Source: Capra hircus
Lineage: Eukaryota; Chordata; Mammalia; Artiodactyla; Bovidae
NCBI RefSeq assembly: GCF_001704415.2
Contig: NC_030836.1
Location: forward strand, 24,092,001 to 24,156,000
DNA: 64,000 nt
Reading direction: 5' to 3'
Shown: in pieces, positions 34,336-46,249 of the stretch
How positions within the stretch are numbered: position 1 is the first letter of the stretch
Layout: every line of letters begins with the position of its first letter
Program-made: the position numbers and the translations under genes
Notes under the pieces: generated by a model
Databases searched by the model: none
What the model saw: only the letters and a program-made list of their open reading frames with translations
Told to the model about the DNA's origin: nothing

Positions 34336-34529
34336 TAAAAGGGAAAAAATAACTTGTTGCCGGGGATGTGGGCATGATCTGATGGTTCTCTGCTTTTCAG
34401 TTCTAGTTGTAAAAAGAAAAAGAAGCATAAAATTAGAATAGGCAGTAGCAATAGCACTAATTATTTTAGCAGTGCTAAATAATTGTGGGGGTAGAGATAA
34501 TAATATCACCACGAATGACAACATAAATA

Positions 34530-34705
34530 CCAATGACAGCTAACATTTACGTTATATATTTTAAGTCCTTTAAAAATCCACTAATTTCTCTGTAACAATA
34601 TTCCTTTGAGAAAGTTAGATATGATATCAATTTCTCCACTTAATAAAATCAGGGAGCAAAGGTGAAGTGACTGCCCAAGGTCATGGTGAATTAAAAGAAC
34701 AGCTG
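34530..34705 (-). mobile_element. MIR SINE relic, antisense
   Basis: Complement of MIR: acagctaacatttacgttat, caatttctccacttaataaa, gaagtgactgcccaaggtca, and gaacagctggagctacaacc. Confidence 0.7.
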
Positions 34706-34909
34706 GAGCTACAACCTTGGTCTCGCGGAGGCGGGACCCACATCAGAGAAAACTGTGTGCCTGGGAGGAAATAAGTAATCAATTAGTCCCTGAAGGGCTG
34801 GCTCTGCAGACCCAAATTCATCTACGTGAATAATGAATAATAAGTTTTCTTTGGAAACTACAGCCACTGAAGATTTTCCTTTTTGGTATGACGCCAGGGG
34901 CAGGGGCGG

Positions 34910-35020
34910 GGCTTCCCAAGTGGCACTGATGGTAAAGAACCCATCTGCCAACGCAGGAGACAAAGAGATGCGGGTTCGATCCCTGAGTTGGGAAGACCGT
35001 CTGGAGGAGGGCATGTCAAC
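34910..35020 (+). mobile_element. Bov-tA SINE, head and short body
   Basis: The head ggcttcccaagtggcactga, B box cgggttcgatcc at about 34971, then ttgggaagaccgtctggagg. The body stops after about 110 bp. Confidence 0.8.
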
Positions 35021-35413
35021 TAGATGACATTCTGGAAAAAGCAAAACTATGGAGACAATAATAAGATCACTGGTTACCTGGGCTGGGTAGGGGAAAAAGA
35101 TAACTAGGCAGAGCACAGGGGACCTTTAGGGCAGTGAAAATACTCTGTATAACATTGCAATTATGAACATGTGTTATTATACATTAGTCCAAACCCACAG
35201 AATGCACCATACCAGGGAGTGAACGCTAAGTTAAACTATGGACTTGGATGATTATCATGTATCAATGTAGAGTCGTCATTGGCAAAAGTATACCATTTTG
35301 GTAAGTGCTTTTGATAATGGGAGAGGTTATTCATATATACATACTTTTTCCTTAGTTTTGTTGTAAAACTAAAACTGCTCTGGAAAAAAAAAGGCTTAAA
35401 AAAAAAAAAAAAG
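35021..35413 (+). mobile_element. L1M-type LINE 3' end with poly(A)
   Basis: Well-kept 3' end of an old L1: gacattctggaaaaagcaaa, actatggagacaataataag, gggcagtgaaaatactctgt, aactatggacttggatgatt, and ctaaaactgctctgg, then an A-run to 35412. Confidence 0.8.
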
Positions 35414-36479
35414 ACCTTTTGGAGGCTCACCCTTCTTAATAGGAGATGCTGCTAAGTCACTTCAGGAGATGAGGGAGTACAGATCACAAAGAAGGGGATC
35501 CTAGGCTGGTTGGCACCCACAAAGCAGCTGACTTGTCCAGAACATCCTTTCCCCTCTCTGCTGTATTAAGCTCTTGTTCCTGGATGTTCCTAAGTAACAA
35601 AGGAATTTTCTCATGTTTGTTCTGGACACAGTCAAGGGAAGGGACAGTGAAAGTAACCTTCACTGAGCACCTACCACAGGCATTTCTTTTATAGCAAGAC
35701 GCTTTCATTATGAAATTTGGAATTACCCATGAAGTCAATTAGAAAATAGGATTTTCCCTGCTATTGTTTTAAAAGTATCTCCATCTGGAACTTGTAGAAA
35801 TAGAAGTATTTTGAGCCAACAGGGCAGCTTTATTTGAATGGCTTGTGGCTTTATTCAGCACAACAATGGAAGATGAGGGACTAAAGGTGGTTAAGAATGG
35901 GTAAGAAGCACTGAAGATAGTGTCTATGGGTCTACAAGAAGAAGGCTTTTTATTCTTGAGCAGAGGACGGAAGTAATCAAAGCTGGCTTTGCTAAGTAAT
36001 GTTCATAGCAACATTTAAATTTTCCATTATTGAAATGTCGGCAGGAAAAATAACTTTTGACAGAGAAAATCTGAAACTCTTGAATCCTTAGCCGCTTTTG
36101 GTCCATTCTGTTTTTATAACGCAGGTTCTTAAAAGATAACACTGATCCCACGGACATACCCACGATACATAACAAACCAGGCAGTGCAAAGCAGGTACTT
36201 CCTCAATCGATGGACTTCGTCAAAATAGGTTGCAAATGGCTTGAGTTTTGGCAATGAAATTACTTTGTTTCTCTGTGGAATGGCAAATAGACCTGAGATT
36301 ATCTTCCCAAACACCCATGAACAGAACCTATCTATGTATTTTCTGAAACAATGATCTTATTGGACCAGAATGTGAACCAAGGTGGACTGTCCACTTGGGG
36401 CCGATGGCCTGTTCCTCCTCTGAGCCTCATCCTATCACCTGAGCCAAGAGCTAAGTCCCCTAAAGCAAGTGCCAGGAGA
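35414..36479. other. Intergenic stretch, nothing recognised
   Basis: Mixed-composition DNA without a nameable repeat or supported gene. A short weak L2/MIR-like patch (ccttcactgagcacctacca) occurs near 35657. Confidence 0.4.
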
Positions 36480-37330
36480 GGGCCTTAAAAGTAGGTGGCT
36501 TTTGGCCGGGAACAGTTAAATGTCTTGAGTGAACAGGCCCTGCTTCGACTACCAACCCGTTCCATCCAGAAAGCAGCCCTGGGAGCCCCAGAGGGGGCTT
36601 TCTCTGCTGACTTCTCACACACCCTTCTTTCAAATGAATTTAAAGCTTTTCTTGTCCAAATCCCCACAGAAGGAAAAAAGAAAAGAGTAACCACTCTGTA
36701 GTTTTTCTACTATTATGCAAATAGATTAATCAGGCAATGTTCCTGTGAGAATTAATTTATGTTTGAATCCAATGAGGCCTGGATGCTTGCTAACTGAACC
36801 ACCGCCCCCAACCCCAACCATGGCCAAAGCCTCAGCTAGGTAGCACCTCATATTATTCCTTTGACGAGATGTGAACTGACACAAACACTATGGCTCCCTT
36901 TCAATCCGATTACCCCGTTACCTCACATCAATGCTACCCCAGCCATCAGATTCTGGCGTCTTTCCTTTCACCGGCCCCAGGAACAACGGACAACTCCTCC
37001 TGGATAAACAAGCATCCACGCTACCACCTCGTACCCCCGCTCTTAACCCATCATCCTCATTCAATGGGCTCTATTCGACAAGGTATTCTATTTTGTTTGT
37101 AGGAATCAAGGACTGAAAAACAGTTCAAAATCAAGCCTGGCTGGGGCTGTTCATTCAAAGCTGCCCTTTCACACAATCAGTCGCTGAGAGCCCCTGCGAG
37201 CAACACCCCTGAAGTAGCCACCCTTTAAAGGACGTCCTTCCCTTGGGACACTACCCGCCCCCCACCTCCGCTTCATCTCCCTCCCTGGCGTCTTCTGAAC
37301 TCTTTTTAAAACACACAAGAAACAAATAGC
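36480..37330. promoter_or_regulatory. Candidate non-coding regulatory block
   Basis: This is repeat-free DNA. At 36715-36722 it has a perfect octamer ATGCAAAT (POU site), and two bases later a palindromic GATTAATC at 36724-36731 (homeodomain type). The 36890-37300 part has scattered CpGs. Regulatory function is inference from motif content and repeat absence. Confidence 0.35.
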
Positions 37331-38261
37331 AGCACAGGTTTCCCTAGGCTTGCGTGACCTGAAGCTCAGTCAAAATGAACCTAACACTTTAAACCATACC
37401 TTTGTACTAAACTCATGTTGACAACCACTAAATTCTTTCCATTGCTCTGCATGGAAACTTGCAAAAAAAAAAAAAAAATTCATTTCTCTCCCTGCCCCCC
37501 AACCCCAAACTCTGCCCATTTAAAAAGCTTGGCTAAACAATCTACCAGGTGGAGGGAAAGCTTTTCTATGTGGGCAGCTAAGTTTCTGGAGCCCATACCT
37601 TGGAAATTAGATTAACAGGCAAAATGTGAATAGCAAGGCCCACAACGCCTCCCCTCCCTTCATGCTTTCTACCATTTAGAACACTTAACCCAGAGCAAAA
37701 TATCTTGAATGGTGACAGTAAAAAAAAAAAAAATATGGATTTGTGAATTGTTCTATGCTGAAAATGGAAATGAGAGAGGATGAAAACAAAGCCAGCTTTA
37801 TTTTTTAGAAAGCAATACCAAGTGATTGTCGCGCTTGGTTTTTGAGAGAGGGGCAGAAGTTATACATGATCATAAATTTGCACTGTCAGTATGTTTTGTC
37901 AGCTTTGCAGTTAATAAGCTTCAATATTCTCTAATTCCTTTTAAACTTTCTAAGCTAGAGGACAGTGACCCCACAGTAATTCTTATCTCCCTGAATTGAT
38001 GAAGTTAGGGCTAACTTCTGTAACCACGATCCTTCTACAGGCTCTGATCTTGAGAAATCCTTTAAGACACATTCTAACTAAACACGTGTATCAAGAAGCT
38101 ACTCACTTTGAGAAATAAGCAGTAAGCACTGAAGCAAATGAACATTCCCTCAGAACACTTACCTACAAGGAAAATTATTGGTTTTGCCAAATACATTCAT
38201 ACTTTTTTCCAAAGCAACTTTCTTTCTGTTTATACCAAAGGAGAACATCTCTGTTTTCACA
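37331..38261. other. AT-rich intergenic stretch
   Basis: Contains A-runs at about 37460-37475 and 37720-37733 and one copy of a 30-bp duplicated segment at 37831-37860. No gene is supported. Confidence 0.45.
37831..37860. repeat. 30-bp direct repeat, copy 1
   Basis: The segment gcgcttggtttttgagagag plus ggggcagaagt-type end recurs 910 bp downstream at 38741-38771, where one T is added. It is not part of a SINE I recognise. Confidence 0.9.
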
Positions 38262-38280
38262 TAAAATAGACTTCCGTTTA

Positions 38281-38439
38281 TTTTTTTCCAGTTTTTTTTT
38301 TTTAATATTTATGTATTTGTTTGGCTGCTCCAGGTCTTAGTTATAGTATGTGGGATCTAGTTCTCGGACCAGGGATCAAACCCTGGCTCCCTGCATTGGG
38401 AGCACAGAGTCCTAGCCACTGGCCCACCAGGGAAGTCCC
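38281..38439 (-). mobile_element. tRNA-derived SINE with 19-bp target duplication
   Basis: Complement of a short SINE: T-rich start, gtttggctgctccaggtctt, ggatcaaaccctggctccct (B box complement), and cccaccagggaagtccc. The flanks taaaatagacttcc(g/a)ttta at 38262-38280 and 38440-38458 form a long target duplication with one mismatch. Confidence 0.9.
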
Positions 38440-38740
38440 TAAAATAGACTTCCATTTAAAAGTTAAAGAGGCATTGAGGGAATGTGTTAGATTTTGGTCA
38501 CTGATTTTCACTAGAAGAGACACTGTCTTTCTCTTTCATCTGAACATTACTGTCTTTTCCAAATGTCTAAAATGTGCTGCTTAGGGTCTGCCAAGTATAG
38601 ACCTAGCAGCTATTTCAGAAATGTTGCCTCACACCATATTGTGACTCAAAAATAAGTGCAATTGCTTTCTTCCCTTCCCTTGGTCTAACTGTTCACCATT
38701 CATTCAACAGTCCTTCCATATCTACTGACTAGGAGATGTA

Positions 38741-38771
38741 GCGCTTGGTTTTTTGAGAGAGGGGCAGAAGT
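38741..38771. repeat. 30-bp direct repeat, copy 2
   Basis: Matches 37831-37860 apart from one extra T in the T-run. Sequence on both sides differs from that of copy 1. Confidence 0.9.
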
Positions 38772-39077
38772 AGGTTCTCAGTGGCATTCAGAGTGACCGG
38801 TGTGATTAAAATCCTCACCTGACATCCTTCCTATAACTACCATTTGGGGCCACAGGAACCTTCTCCTAAAAGCTCAGCTCTATTCAGTCCTGCCTCTTAA
38901 CAGGAAATATCTAGGAAACTTCATGCATGAGCTTCAGGAACTCAGTCTCCCCATTGCTGTTGCCTTCTGCATGTGATGAAGGTTTCCAGGCTACCTTAAG
39001 AGACCCCTTGCATTCCTCAGCCCCTTCCCAGATCACTTGCCTGCCCAGAACATAGGATATGCCTTCCTCTAATCTGG

Positions 39078-39165
39078 TGATCTTCAGCCAGGGGGGCAAT
39101 TTAACAGTGTCTGGAGACATTTTTCTCTGTCTGGGAAGGAAGAATACACTACAGGTATCTAATGG
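39078..39165 (+). mobile_element. Old hAT-type MER element, short copy
   Basis: The text cttcagccaggggggcaatt, taacagtgtctggagacatt and ttctctgtctgggaaggaag is the opposite-strand counterpart of the element at 33692-33925. Confidence 0.6.
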
Positions 39166-39167
39166 GT

Positions 39168-39369
39168 GGAAAGTGAAAGTTTGAGTCACTCAGTCGTGTC
39201 TGACTCTTTGCAACCCCATGGACTGTAGCCCACCAGGCTCCTCTGTCCATGGGATTCTCCAGGCAAGAACACTGGGTTAGGTTGCCATTCCTTTCTCCAT
39301 GGCATCTTCCCGACCCAGGGACTGAACTCGCATCTCCTTGCAGGCAGCTTCTTTACCACCTGAGCCACT
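39168..39369 (-). mobile_element. Bov-tA SINE hit by a BovB insertion
   Basis: Complement of Bov-tA from gaaagtgaaagtttgagtca to the head complement ccacctgagccact. The head is cut there by a BovB copy that duplicated tgagccact (39361-39369 and 39563-39571). Confidence 0.92.
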
Positions 39370-39562
39370 CAGTTCAGTTCAGTCGCTCAGTCGTGTCTGA
39401 CTCTTTGTGACCCCATGGACTGCAGCATGCCAGGCTTCCCTGTCCATCAACTCCCAGAGCTTGCTCAAACTCATGTCCATCGAGTCGGTGATGCCATCCA
39501 ACCATCTCATCCTCTGTCATCCCCTTCTCCTCCTGCCTTCAATCATTCCCAGCATCAAGGTC
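39370..39562 (-). mobile_element. BovB 3' end nested in a Bov-tA
   Basis: Complementary BovB 3' end from cagttcagttcagtcgctca to cattcccagcatcaaggtc, about 193 bp. It is flanked by a 9-bp target duplication in the host SINE, so this BovB is younger than the Bov-tA. Confidence 0.92.
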
Positions 39563-39689
39563 TGAGCCACTAGAGGCTAGCAATTCTGCTAACCATCTTA
39601 CAATGTACCACACAGCCTCCACAACAAAAACTGAAGTTTAGAAATCTGGCTATAAGCAGCTCCCTCCCCAGTCCCATAGACAGCATAGA

Positions 39690-39872
39690 CAGACATAGTT
39701 TGGATCAGACCACACTGGTCCAAATCTGCCTCTGCCAGTAAATTAAATGCATGATATCCTGCAAGCTCTTTATACTTCTGAGCCTCAATGCCTTTGTCTG
39801 TAAAATGGACTTGTTATGAGGAGATAAGGAAATAATATGTATATAAAGCATTAGCACAGTACTCACTAAATG
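39690..39872 (+). mobile_element. MIR SINE relic
   Basis: MIR order: tggtccaaatctgcctctgc, aagctctttatacttctgag, cctcaatgcctttgtctgta, and aaaatggacttgttatgagg. Confidence 0.72.
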
Positions 39873-40113
39873 GAAGTCATAATTTTTGTTGCAACTGTCT
39901 TATCATTCCTAGAAATGCACCCCAATATCCAATTCCCTGATTCCTGTTATTTAATGACAAACTTTTCTTCTGTGAGCTTTCTCCTGGTAGCTCTCATAGT
40001 TCTCAAACCACAGATGCTATATGGAACATGGGTCTACAATTTCTGCCGCCAGGTCCTGGAAGGTAATATTAATTAAGAGCAGAAAACTTTCCCAGGCTAC
40101 TCAGAGATGATCT

Positions 40114-40251
40114 CATTTTATTATTATTATTGTTATTTTTTTGGCTGCACCCTGCAGCATGTGGGGGTCTTAGTTTGCTGACCAGGGACCAAACCTGTGC
40201 CCCTGCAGTGGGCGTGCAGAGTCTTAACCACTGGACTACCAGGGAAGTCCC
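40114..40251 (-). mobile_element. tRNA-derived SINE, antisense
   Basis: Complement of a short SINE: T-rich start, ttggctgcaccctgcagcat, gaccagggaccaaacctgtg, and ggactaccagggaagtcccc. Flanks cagagatgatct (40102-40113) and cagacatgatct (40252-40263) are a 12-bp target duplication with one mismatch. Confidence 0.88.
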
Positions 40252-40639
40252 CAGACATGATCTTAAAATCCTTCTCTACATAGTAGTTTAAATGCAACTA
40301 TCAATCAGTGAAATTTGGCACATGTACTTATTTGCCACCTTTCATTCATATGTCACCTCATCAACCAGAGGTTATCTCTTGCTAGAAATAGTAAGCTCCT
40401 TATCATTGGAAGTGCTTAAGTAAAGTTACCATGAAAGGGATTTTATTTTTAACATGTATGGCATTTTACACGTGTTTGAATTACCATCTTAGAAGCCTGG
40501 GACCTGCACACCAGATCTGCACCCCTATGCCCCCAAAAGCAAGGTACAAGGAAGGTATTTTGATGGGTACAGCAGTCACAATAGGATAAGTTCTCTGATA
40601 AAATCTTATAATAAAAGCTTATTTCTTACTTCTGGCACC

Positions 40640-40955
40640 ATCCAATATAAGATGGGTGGCACTCCTCCAAGCCATGACTCCGGGGTCTAGGTTCATTCCA
40701 TACTGTATCGCTGCCACTCTAACATATGGCCGTCATGTCCCAATGGAGGGAAAAGTGAAAATGATTGTACGTGAGAAGCTTCATATGCCAAGACTGGAAG
40801 TGATCGCCATCACTTCTGCCAGCATCCCACTGCTCGACCAGAGTCCATGGCTCCATCCAACTGTGAGGAAAGCTAGGAAATGTGGTCTATGTGCTCACAA
40901 TGAGAAGAAGAATGGATATTGGTGCCCACTGGCAGTATCGGTGGTGGTCAGCAAA
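40640..40955 (+). mobile_element. Unnamed old interspersed repeat
   Basis: The text gccatgactccggggtctag, acatatggccgtcatgtccc, gaagtgatcgccatcacttc, aggaaagctaggaaatgtgg and agaatggatattggtgccca follows a mammalian repeat seen in many genomes whose family name I cannot fix. An open frame of 105 codons here is a repeat translation, not a gene. Confidence 0.5.
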
Positions 40956-41934
40956 CAGGAGAAAGACTACTAACTGGCAGCTAGGAGTACTCATCATGGG
41001 TCTAGCTTTTGGTAAGGCACATTTTGAACACTTTGCTTAATTTGACACAAAGTAATAGACACTGTTGCCTATATAAAGCCACACCCCCTTTCCTTTGCCA
41101 AGTAGTATTTTCTTTGTTCAGAAATCTAACACCCATGTATTTCCAGGAATCTAGGAAGATGACCCTTGATCCACTTGATTTAAAAAAAAAAAAGGTAATT
41201 CCATTTTTCTTGCTGTTCACTGGCTCAGATTTGAGCACCTGGCACTATTCTGGCCAATGAGACTACAGTAGACATCCTCCAAGATGGGCTTCTGGAAAAG
41301 ATTTTTTTTCCTGCTGATAAAAGGAGAGAGAAGACAATGAATGGACTCTCCTTCTGCAGCATGTTGTCATCTTCACGTAATGCCTGGAACTGGGGCAGCC
41401 ATTCGACACTGTGCGGGACCCAGCAAAAGAGCTCAGTCAACTCACTGGAGAAGGCAGAGCAGAGAAAAAGAACCTGGGCTTTGATGACATAAATGAGAAA
41501 AGAAATTAACAGACTCTGGATCTGTTATACTTCTGGAGTTCTTTTATGAAATAATAATTTTTCTCTGTAGTTTACTCTATTTTTGGATGGGTCTTTTTGC
41601 TAATGCAGCCAAAATCATCCCAACTGATAGTGATATGTGCTAAGTACTTTATAGTTACACTCTCCAAAATGGAGCCAGTGGAGAACTAAAGGTCACCTAT
41701 TTCTATCTCCTTTTGTCAGAGTAGAGAGGAACTAAGAGCTGCCCTCACTCTGGGTCCCTTACCCTCACAAAGTTCACTTTTTTGAAATCTAATATCTACT
41801 TCTATGAATAAAGTAAGTGTTGGAACTACTGCTGCTGTTTCTTGAGATGACTGTGAAGATGAGTTGATACATAAGCACTTCAAGCAATACCTGAGATTCT
41901 GTAGATGCTAAATAGGTGGTTATATCATCATTAT
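40956..41934. other. Intergenic stretch
   Basis: No gene is recognised. A MIR-like piece may lie at 41840-41935 (atgagttgatacataagcac, gattctgtagatgctaaata). Confidence 0.4.
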
Positions 41935-44900
41935 TATTATCAAACATAAATACAAAGGATCATAAGAGACTACTACATGCCCATAGTAGTAGTACACTAT
42001 GACTACTATATGCCAATAAAATGGGCAAGCTAAAGAAATTAACAAATGCCTAGAAAGGTACAACCTTCAAAGACTGAATCAGAAAGAAATAGAAAATACG
42101 AACAGACCAATCTCACGGTTTCAATTGAAACTGTGATTAAAAACCTTTCAAGAAACCAAAGTCCAGGACCAGATGGTTTCTCAGACGAATACTATCAAAC
42201 ATTTAGGGAAGAGTTATCACATACCCTTCTAAAACTGTTTCAGAAAATTGCAGAGGAAGAAACACTCCCAAGCTCATTTTATGAGTCCACGATTACTCTG
42301 ATATCAAAACCAGATAAAGATCACAAAAAAAGAAAATTTCAGGCCAATATCTCTGATGAACATAGACACAAAAATCCTCAACAAAAATGCTAGCAAACCA
42401 AATCCAACAACACATTAAAAGGATCATACACCACAATCAAGTGGGATTTGATCCCAGAGGTGCAAGGATTCTTCATTACACATAAATCAATCAATGTGTT
42501 ATACCATATTAACAAATTGATGAATAAAAAGCATATGATAATCTCAGTAGATATAGAAAAAGCTTTTGACAAAATTCAAATCCATTTATGATAAAAACTC
42601 TCCAGAAAGTGGGCATAGAGGGAATGTACCTCAACATAATAAAGGCAATACATGACAAACCGACAGCAAACATCATTCTCAAGTATGAAATATTGAAAGC
42701 ATTTCCTCTAAAATCAGGAACAAGACAAGGATATCCACTCTCTCCACTATTATTCAACATATAATGGTTCTGGAAGTCCTAGTCATGGCAATCAGAGAAG
42801 AAAAAGAAAAGGAATTCAAATTGGAAAAGAAGAAGTAAAACTATCACTGTTTGCAGATGACATGATACTATACATAGAAAATCCTAAAGATGCTACGAAA
42901 ACTACTAGAGCTTATCAGTGAATTTGGTAAAGTTGCAGGATACAAAATTAATACACAGAAATCTCTTGCATTCCTATACACTAACAATAAAAGATCAGAA
43001 GGAAAAATTAAGGGAACAATCTCATTTATCATCTCATCAAAAAGAATAAAATTCATAGTAATAAACCTACCTAAGGAGCCAAAGACCTGTACTCGGAAAA
43101 CTATAAGATACTGATGAAAGAAATAAAAGGGGACACAAAAAGATGAAGAGATATACCATGTCCTTGGATTGGAATAATCACTATTATGAAAATGACTATA
43201 TTACCCAAAGCAATCTACAGATTCAGTGCAATCCCCAATTGCCAATGGCATTTTCCATAGAATTAGAACAAAAAATTTACAGTTCGTATGAAAACTCAAA
43301 GGACCATGAATAGTCAATGCAATCCTGAGAAAGAAAAATGGAGCTAGAGGAATCAGGCTCCCTGACTTCAGACTACATTACAAACTACAGTAATCAAAAC
43401 AGTATGGTACTGGCACAAAAAAAGAAATATAGGTCAGTGGAACAGGATAGATAGAAAGCCCAGAGATAAACTCACACACCTATGGTCACCTAATCTATGC
43501 CGAAGGAGGCAAGACTATACAATGGAGAAAAGACAGTCTCTTCAATAACTGCTGCTGGGAAAACTGAATAGCTACATGTAAATGAATGAAATGAGAATAT
43601 TCTCTAACATAATACAAAAATAAACTTGAAATGGATTAAACACCTAAGTGTAAGATTGGATACTATAAAACTCTTAGAGGAAAACAGGCAGAATATTCTT
43701 TGACATAAACTGTAGCAAGACCTTCTTCAACCACTCTCCTAGAGTAATGAAAAAAAAAAGCAAATGGGACCTAACTAAACTTAAAAGCTTTTGCACAACA
43801 AAGGAAACTATAAAGAAAACAAAAAGGTAAACCTCCAAATGGGAGAGAATATTTGCAAATGAAGCAAAATATATAAATAACTCATGTAGCTCAATATTTT
43901 TTAAAAATAGCACAATCAAAAAATGGGAGGAAAATCTAAATAGACATTTCTCCAAAGAAGACATACAGATGGCCAAGAGAGGCAAATGAAAAGATCCTCA
44001 ACATCACTAATTATTAGAGAAATGCAAGTCAAAACTACAATGAGGTATCACCTCATCCTGGTCAGAATGGCCACCATCAAAAAATCTATAAACAATAAAT
44101 GCTGGAGAGAGTGTGGAGAAAAGGGAACACTTCTACACTGTTGATGGGATGTAAATTGGTGCAGCCACTATGGAGAATAGTATGGAGGTTCCTTAAAAAA
44201 CTAAAACTAGGGCTACCATATGATCCAGCAACCACACTTTTGAGGCATGTATCTGGAGAAAATCATAATTTGAAAAGATACATGCACCCCAAGGTTTATT
44301 GCAGCACTTATTTACAATTTCCAGGACATGGAAGCAATCTAAATGTCCATCAACAGAGAAACTGATAAAGAAGATGTCATAACATTATGCCCTGGAATAT
44401 TAGCCATAAAAAAGAATGAAATAATGCCATTTTCAGTAACACACAATGGACCTAGAGATTATCATACTGAGTGAAGTAAGTCAGACAGAGAAAAGCAAAT
44501 ATATGATATCACTTATATGTGAACTCTAAAACAAAAAGGGTACAGATGAACTTATATACAAAATAGAAATAGAGTTATAGATGTAGAAAACAAACATATG
44601 GTCACCAGGAGTAAGAGGTGGGGAGGGATAAATTGGAAGATTGGGACATATATACACTACTGTATATAAAACAGATAACTAATAAGGACCTACTGTATAG
44701 CACAGAGAACTCTACTCAGTACTCTAGGGTGGCCTACATGGGAAAAGAATCTAAAAGTGAGTGGACGTATGCACGTGTAAGGGCTTCCCTGGTGGCTCAG
44801 CAGTTAAGAATCCGCCTGCAATGCAGGAGATGTGGTTTCCATCCTGGAGTTGGGAAGATCCCTTGGAAGAGGGCACAGCAACCCACTCCAGTATTCTTGC

Positions 44901-45075
44901 CTGGAGAAGCCCAAGGACAGAGGAGCCTGGTGGGCTCCATCCATAGGGTTGCAAAGAGTCAGACACTGCTGAAGTGACTGAGCTTGCTTGCACGCACGCA
45001 TATGTAATCTGATTCACTTTGCTGTACATCTGAAACTAACGCAACACTGTAAATCAACTATACTCTAATAAAACT
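41935..45075 (+). mobile_element. Degenerate bovine-type L1 LINE (3.1 kb)
   Basis: This 5'-truncated L1 covers the reverse-transcriptase and C-terminal part of ORF2 and the 3' end. Visible landmarks are SRNQSPGPDGFSDEYYQTF near 42152-42208 and the catalytic FADDMILY box near 42852-42875. The terminal aactaacgcaacactgtaaa with ctctaataaaactg is at 45038-45075. ORF2 is broken by many frameshifts and stops; the longest intact piece is about 115 codons, and a segment seems lost near 42760. It cannot mobilise itself. A Bov-tA SINE lies inside its 3' UTR (44781-45000). Confidence 0.9.
44781..45000 (+). mobile_element. Bov-tA SINE inside the L1 3' UTR
   Basis: Complete Bov-tA: head gggcttccctggtggctcag, body ccactccagtattcttgcct, end gtgactgagcttgcttgc, then gcacgcacgca. 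The L1 sequence continues on both sides, so this is a later insertion. Confidence 0.92.
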
Positions 45076-45892
45076 GTTTAGATTTTTTGTTCAAATTTTA
45101 ATTTTTATTTAAATTCTTTATGTATTTAGCTAATTTGAATTTAAATAGTCCCACATGGCTGGTGGCTACTGAATTGGACCGGGCACTCTAGTTCTACACT
45201 CTGACTTTCTTTTCTGATAAGTTGGACATCTCTGCATTTTCTCTGAGCTTCCTGCTTTCTTTTAACTTCCTTCCCACCATAATTAACCAATTCTGAAACC
45301 CATACCTGTGTTGACTTTCTGTCTCATGTCAGATTTCGTACCTAAGACATAAAGATTAGCTGACAGGCACCAGTTTTCAAAGCAATTTTTTGCTTTCTGA
45401 ATAACAGAATTTCTCTTAGTGATGAGTTCATTAACATATATATTTATATTAATACATACATGTTTGCATATATATTAATATACACATTTATATAACATAA
45501 ATATTTATACTTCCCTAAGGTCTGGGTGGGGAACGTGCCAGATCATTACTTACACTGCAAAAATTAAACATTTACTGAATTTAATGCTGTGAGATTAAGA
45601 GTTAGTGTATTTGTGTTCATTGGAGCTTTGTTCTAGTGCTGTGGAAGTTGACTCTCTGTAAACATATTTAGTCAATTAAGCATATTAGCTAGTAATATCT
45701 AATAATGACCAACAATGCCAGTAGAAGTCATCAGCTAATCATTCAAGTAAGCAAAGAGAACTGCCCTAGGAGTTATAGATGAAAATCAGACAGTCTTTGA
45801 GAAAACCTGGGAGCTTTCTCATCTGGTTCGCATCTAGAGAACCCAACACCACAAAAGGAAGAGCTAATAATAAGACTTTAGAAGAGGTTAGA
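45076..45892. other. AT-rich intergenic stretch
   Basis: Contains a TA-rich low-complexity block at 45435-45510 (atatatatttatattaatac, catatatattaatatacaca). No gene or nameable element is seen. Confidence 0.5.
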
Positions 45893-46172
45893 CAGAGAAG
45901 GCACTGGCACCCCACTCTGGTACTCTTGCCTGGAAAATCCCATAGACGGAGGAGCCTGGCGGGCTGCAGTCCATGTGGTCGCGAAGAGTCGGACACAACT
46001 GAGCGACTTCACTTTCACTTTTCACTTTCATGCACTGGAGAAGGAAATGGCAACCCACTCCAGTGTTCTTGCCTGGAGAATCCCAGGGACGGGGGAGCCT
46101 GGTGGGCTGCCGTCTGTGGGGTGGCACAGAGTTGGACACGACTGAAGCGACTTAGCAGCAGCAGCAGCAGCG
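45893..46172 (+). mobile_element. Bov-A2 SINE dimer
   Basis: Units start at 45895 (agaaggcactggcaccccac) and about 46036 (tggagaaggaaatggcaacc) and end in an AGC-repeat tail at 46155-46171. Confidence 0.95.
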
Positions 46173-46249
46173 GAAGAGGTTGGAAGAGAGATCAGTGAAC
46201 TAACTACACTGAATTTCAAAGCAGGAAAGGTCCTTTGAAATGAGGTAAG

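Noticed and set aside
40656..40973. 105-codon plus-strand frame as a small gene
   Set aside because: The nucleotide text follows a mammalian interspersed repeat found in many genomes; no promoter or domain is seen.
41935..45075. Active L1 retrotransposon
   Set aside because: It is 5'-truncated, ORF2 is broken many times, and the 3' UTR is interrupted by a SINE.
45435..45510. TA-rich block as a replication origin or matrix attachment site
   Set aside because: It is low-complexity AT sequence only; nothing specific supports such a role.
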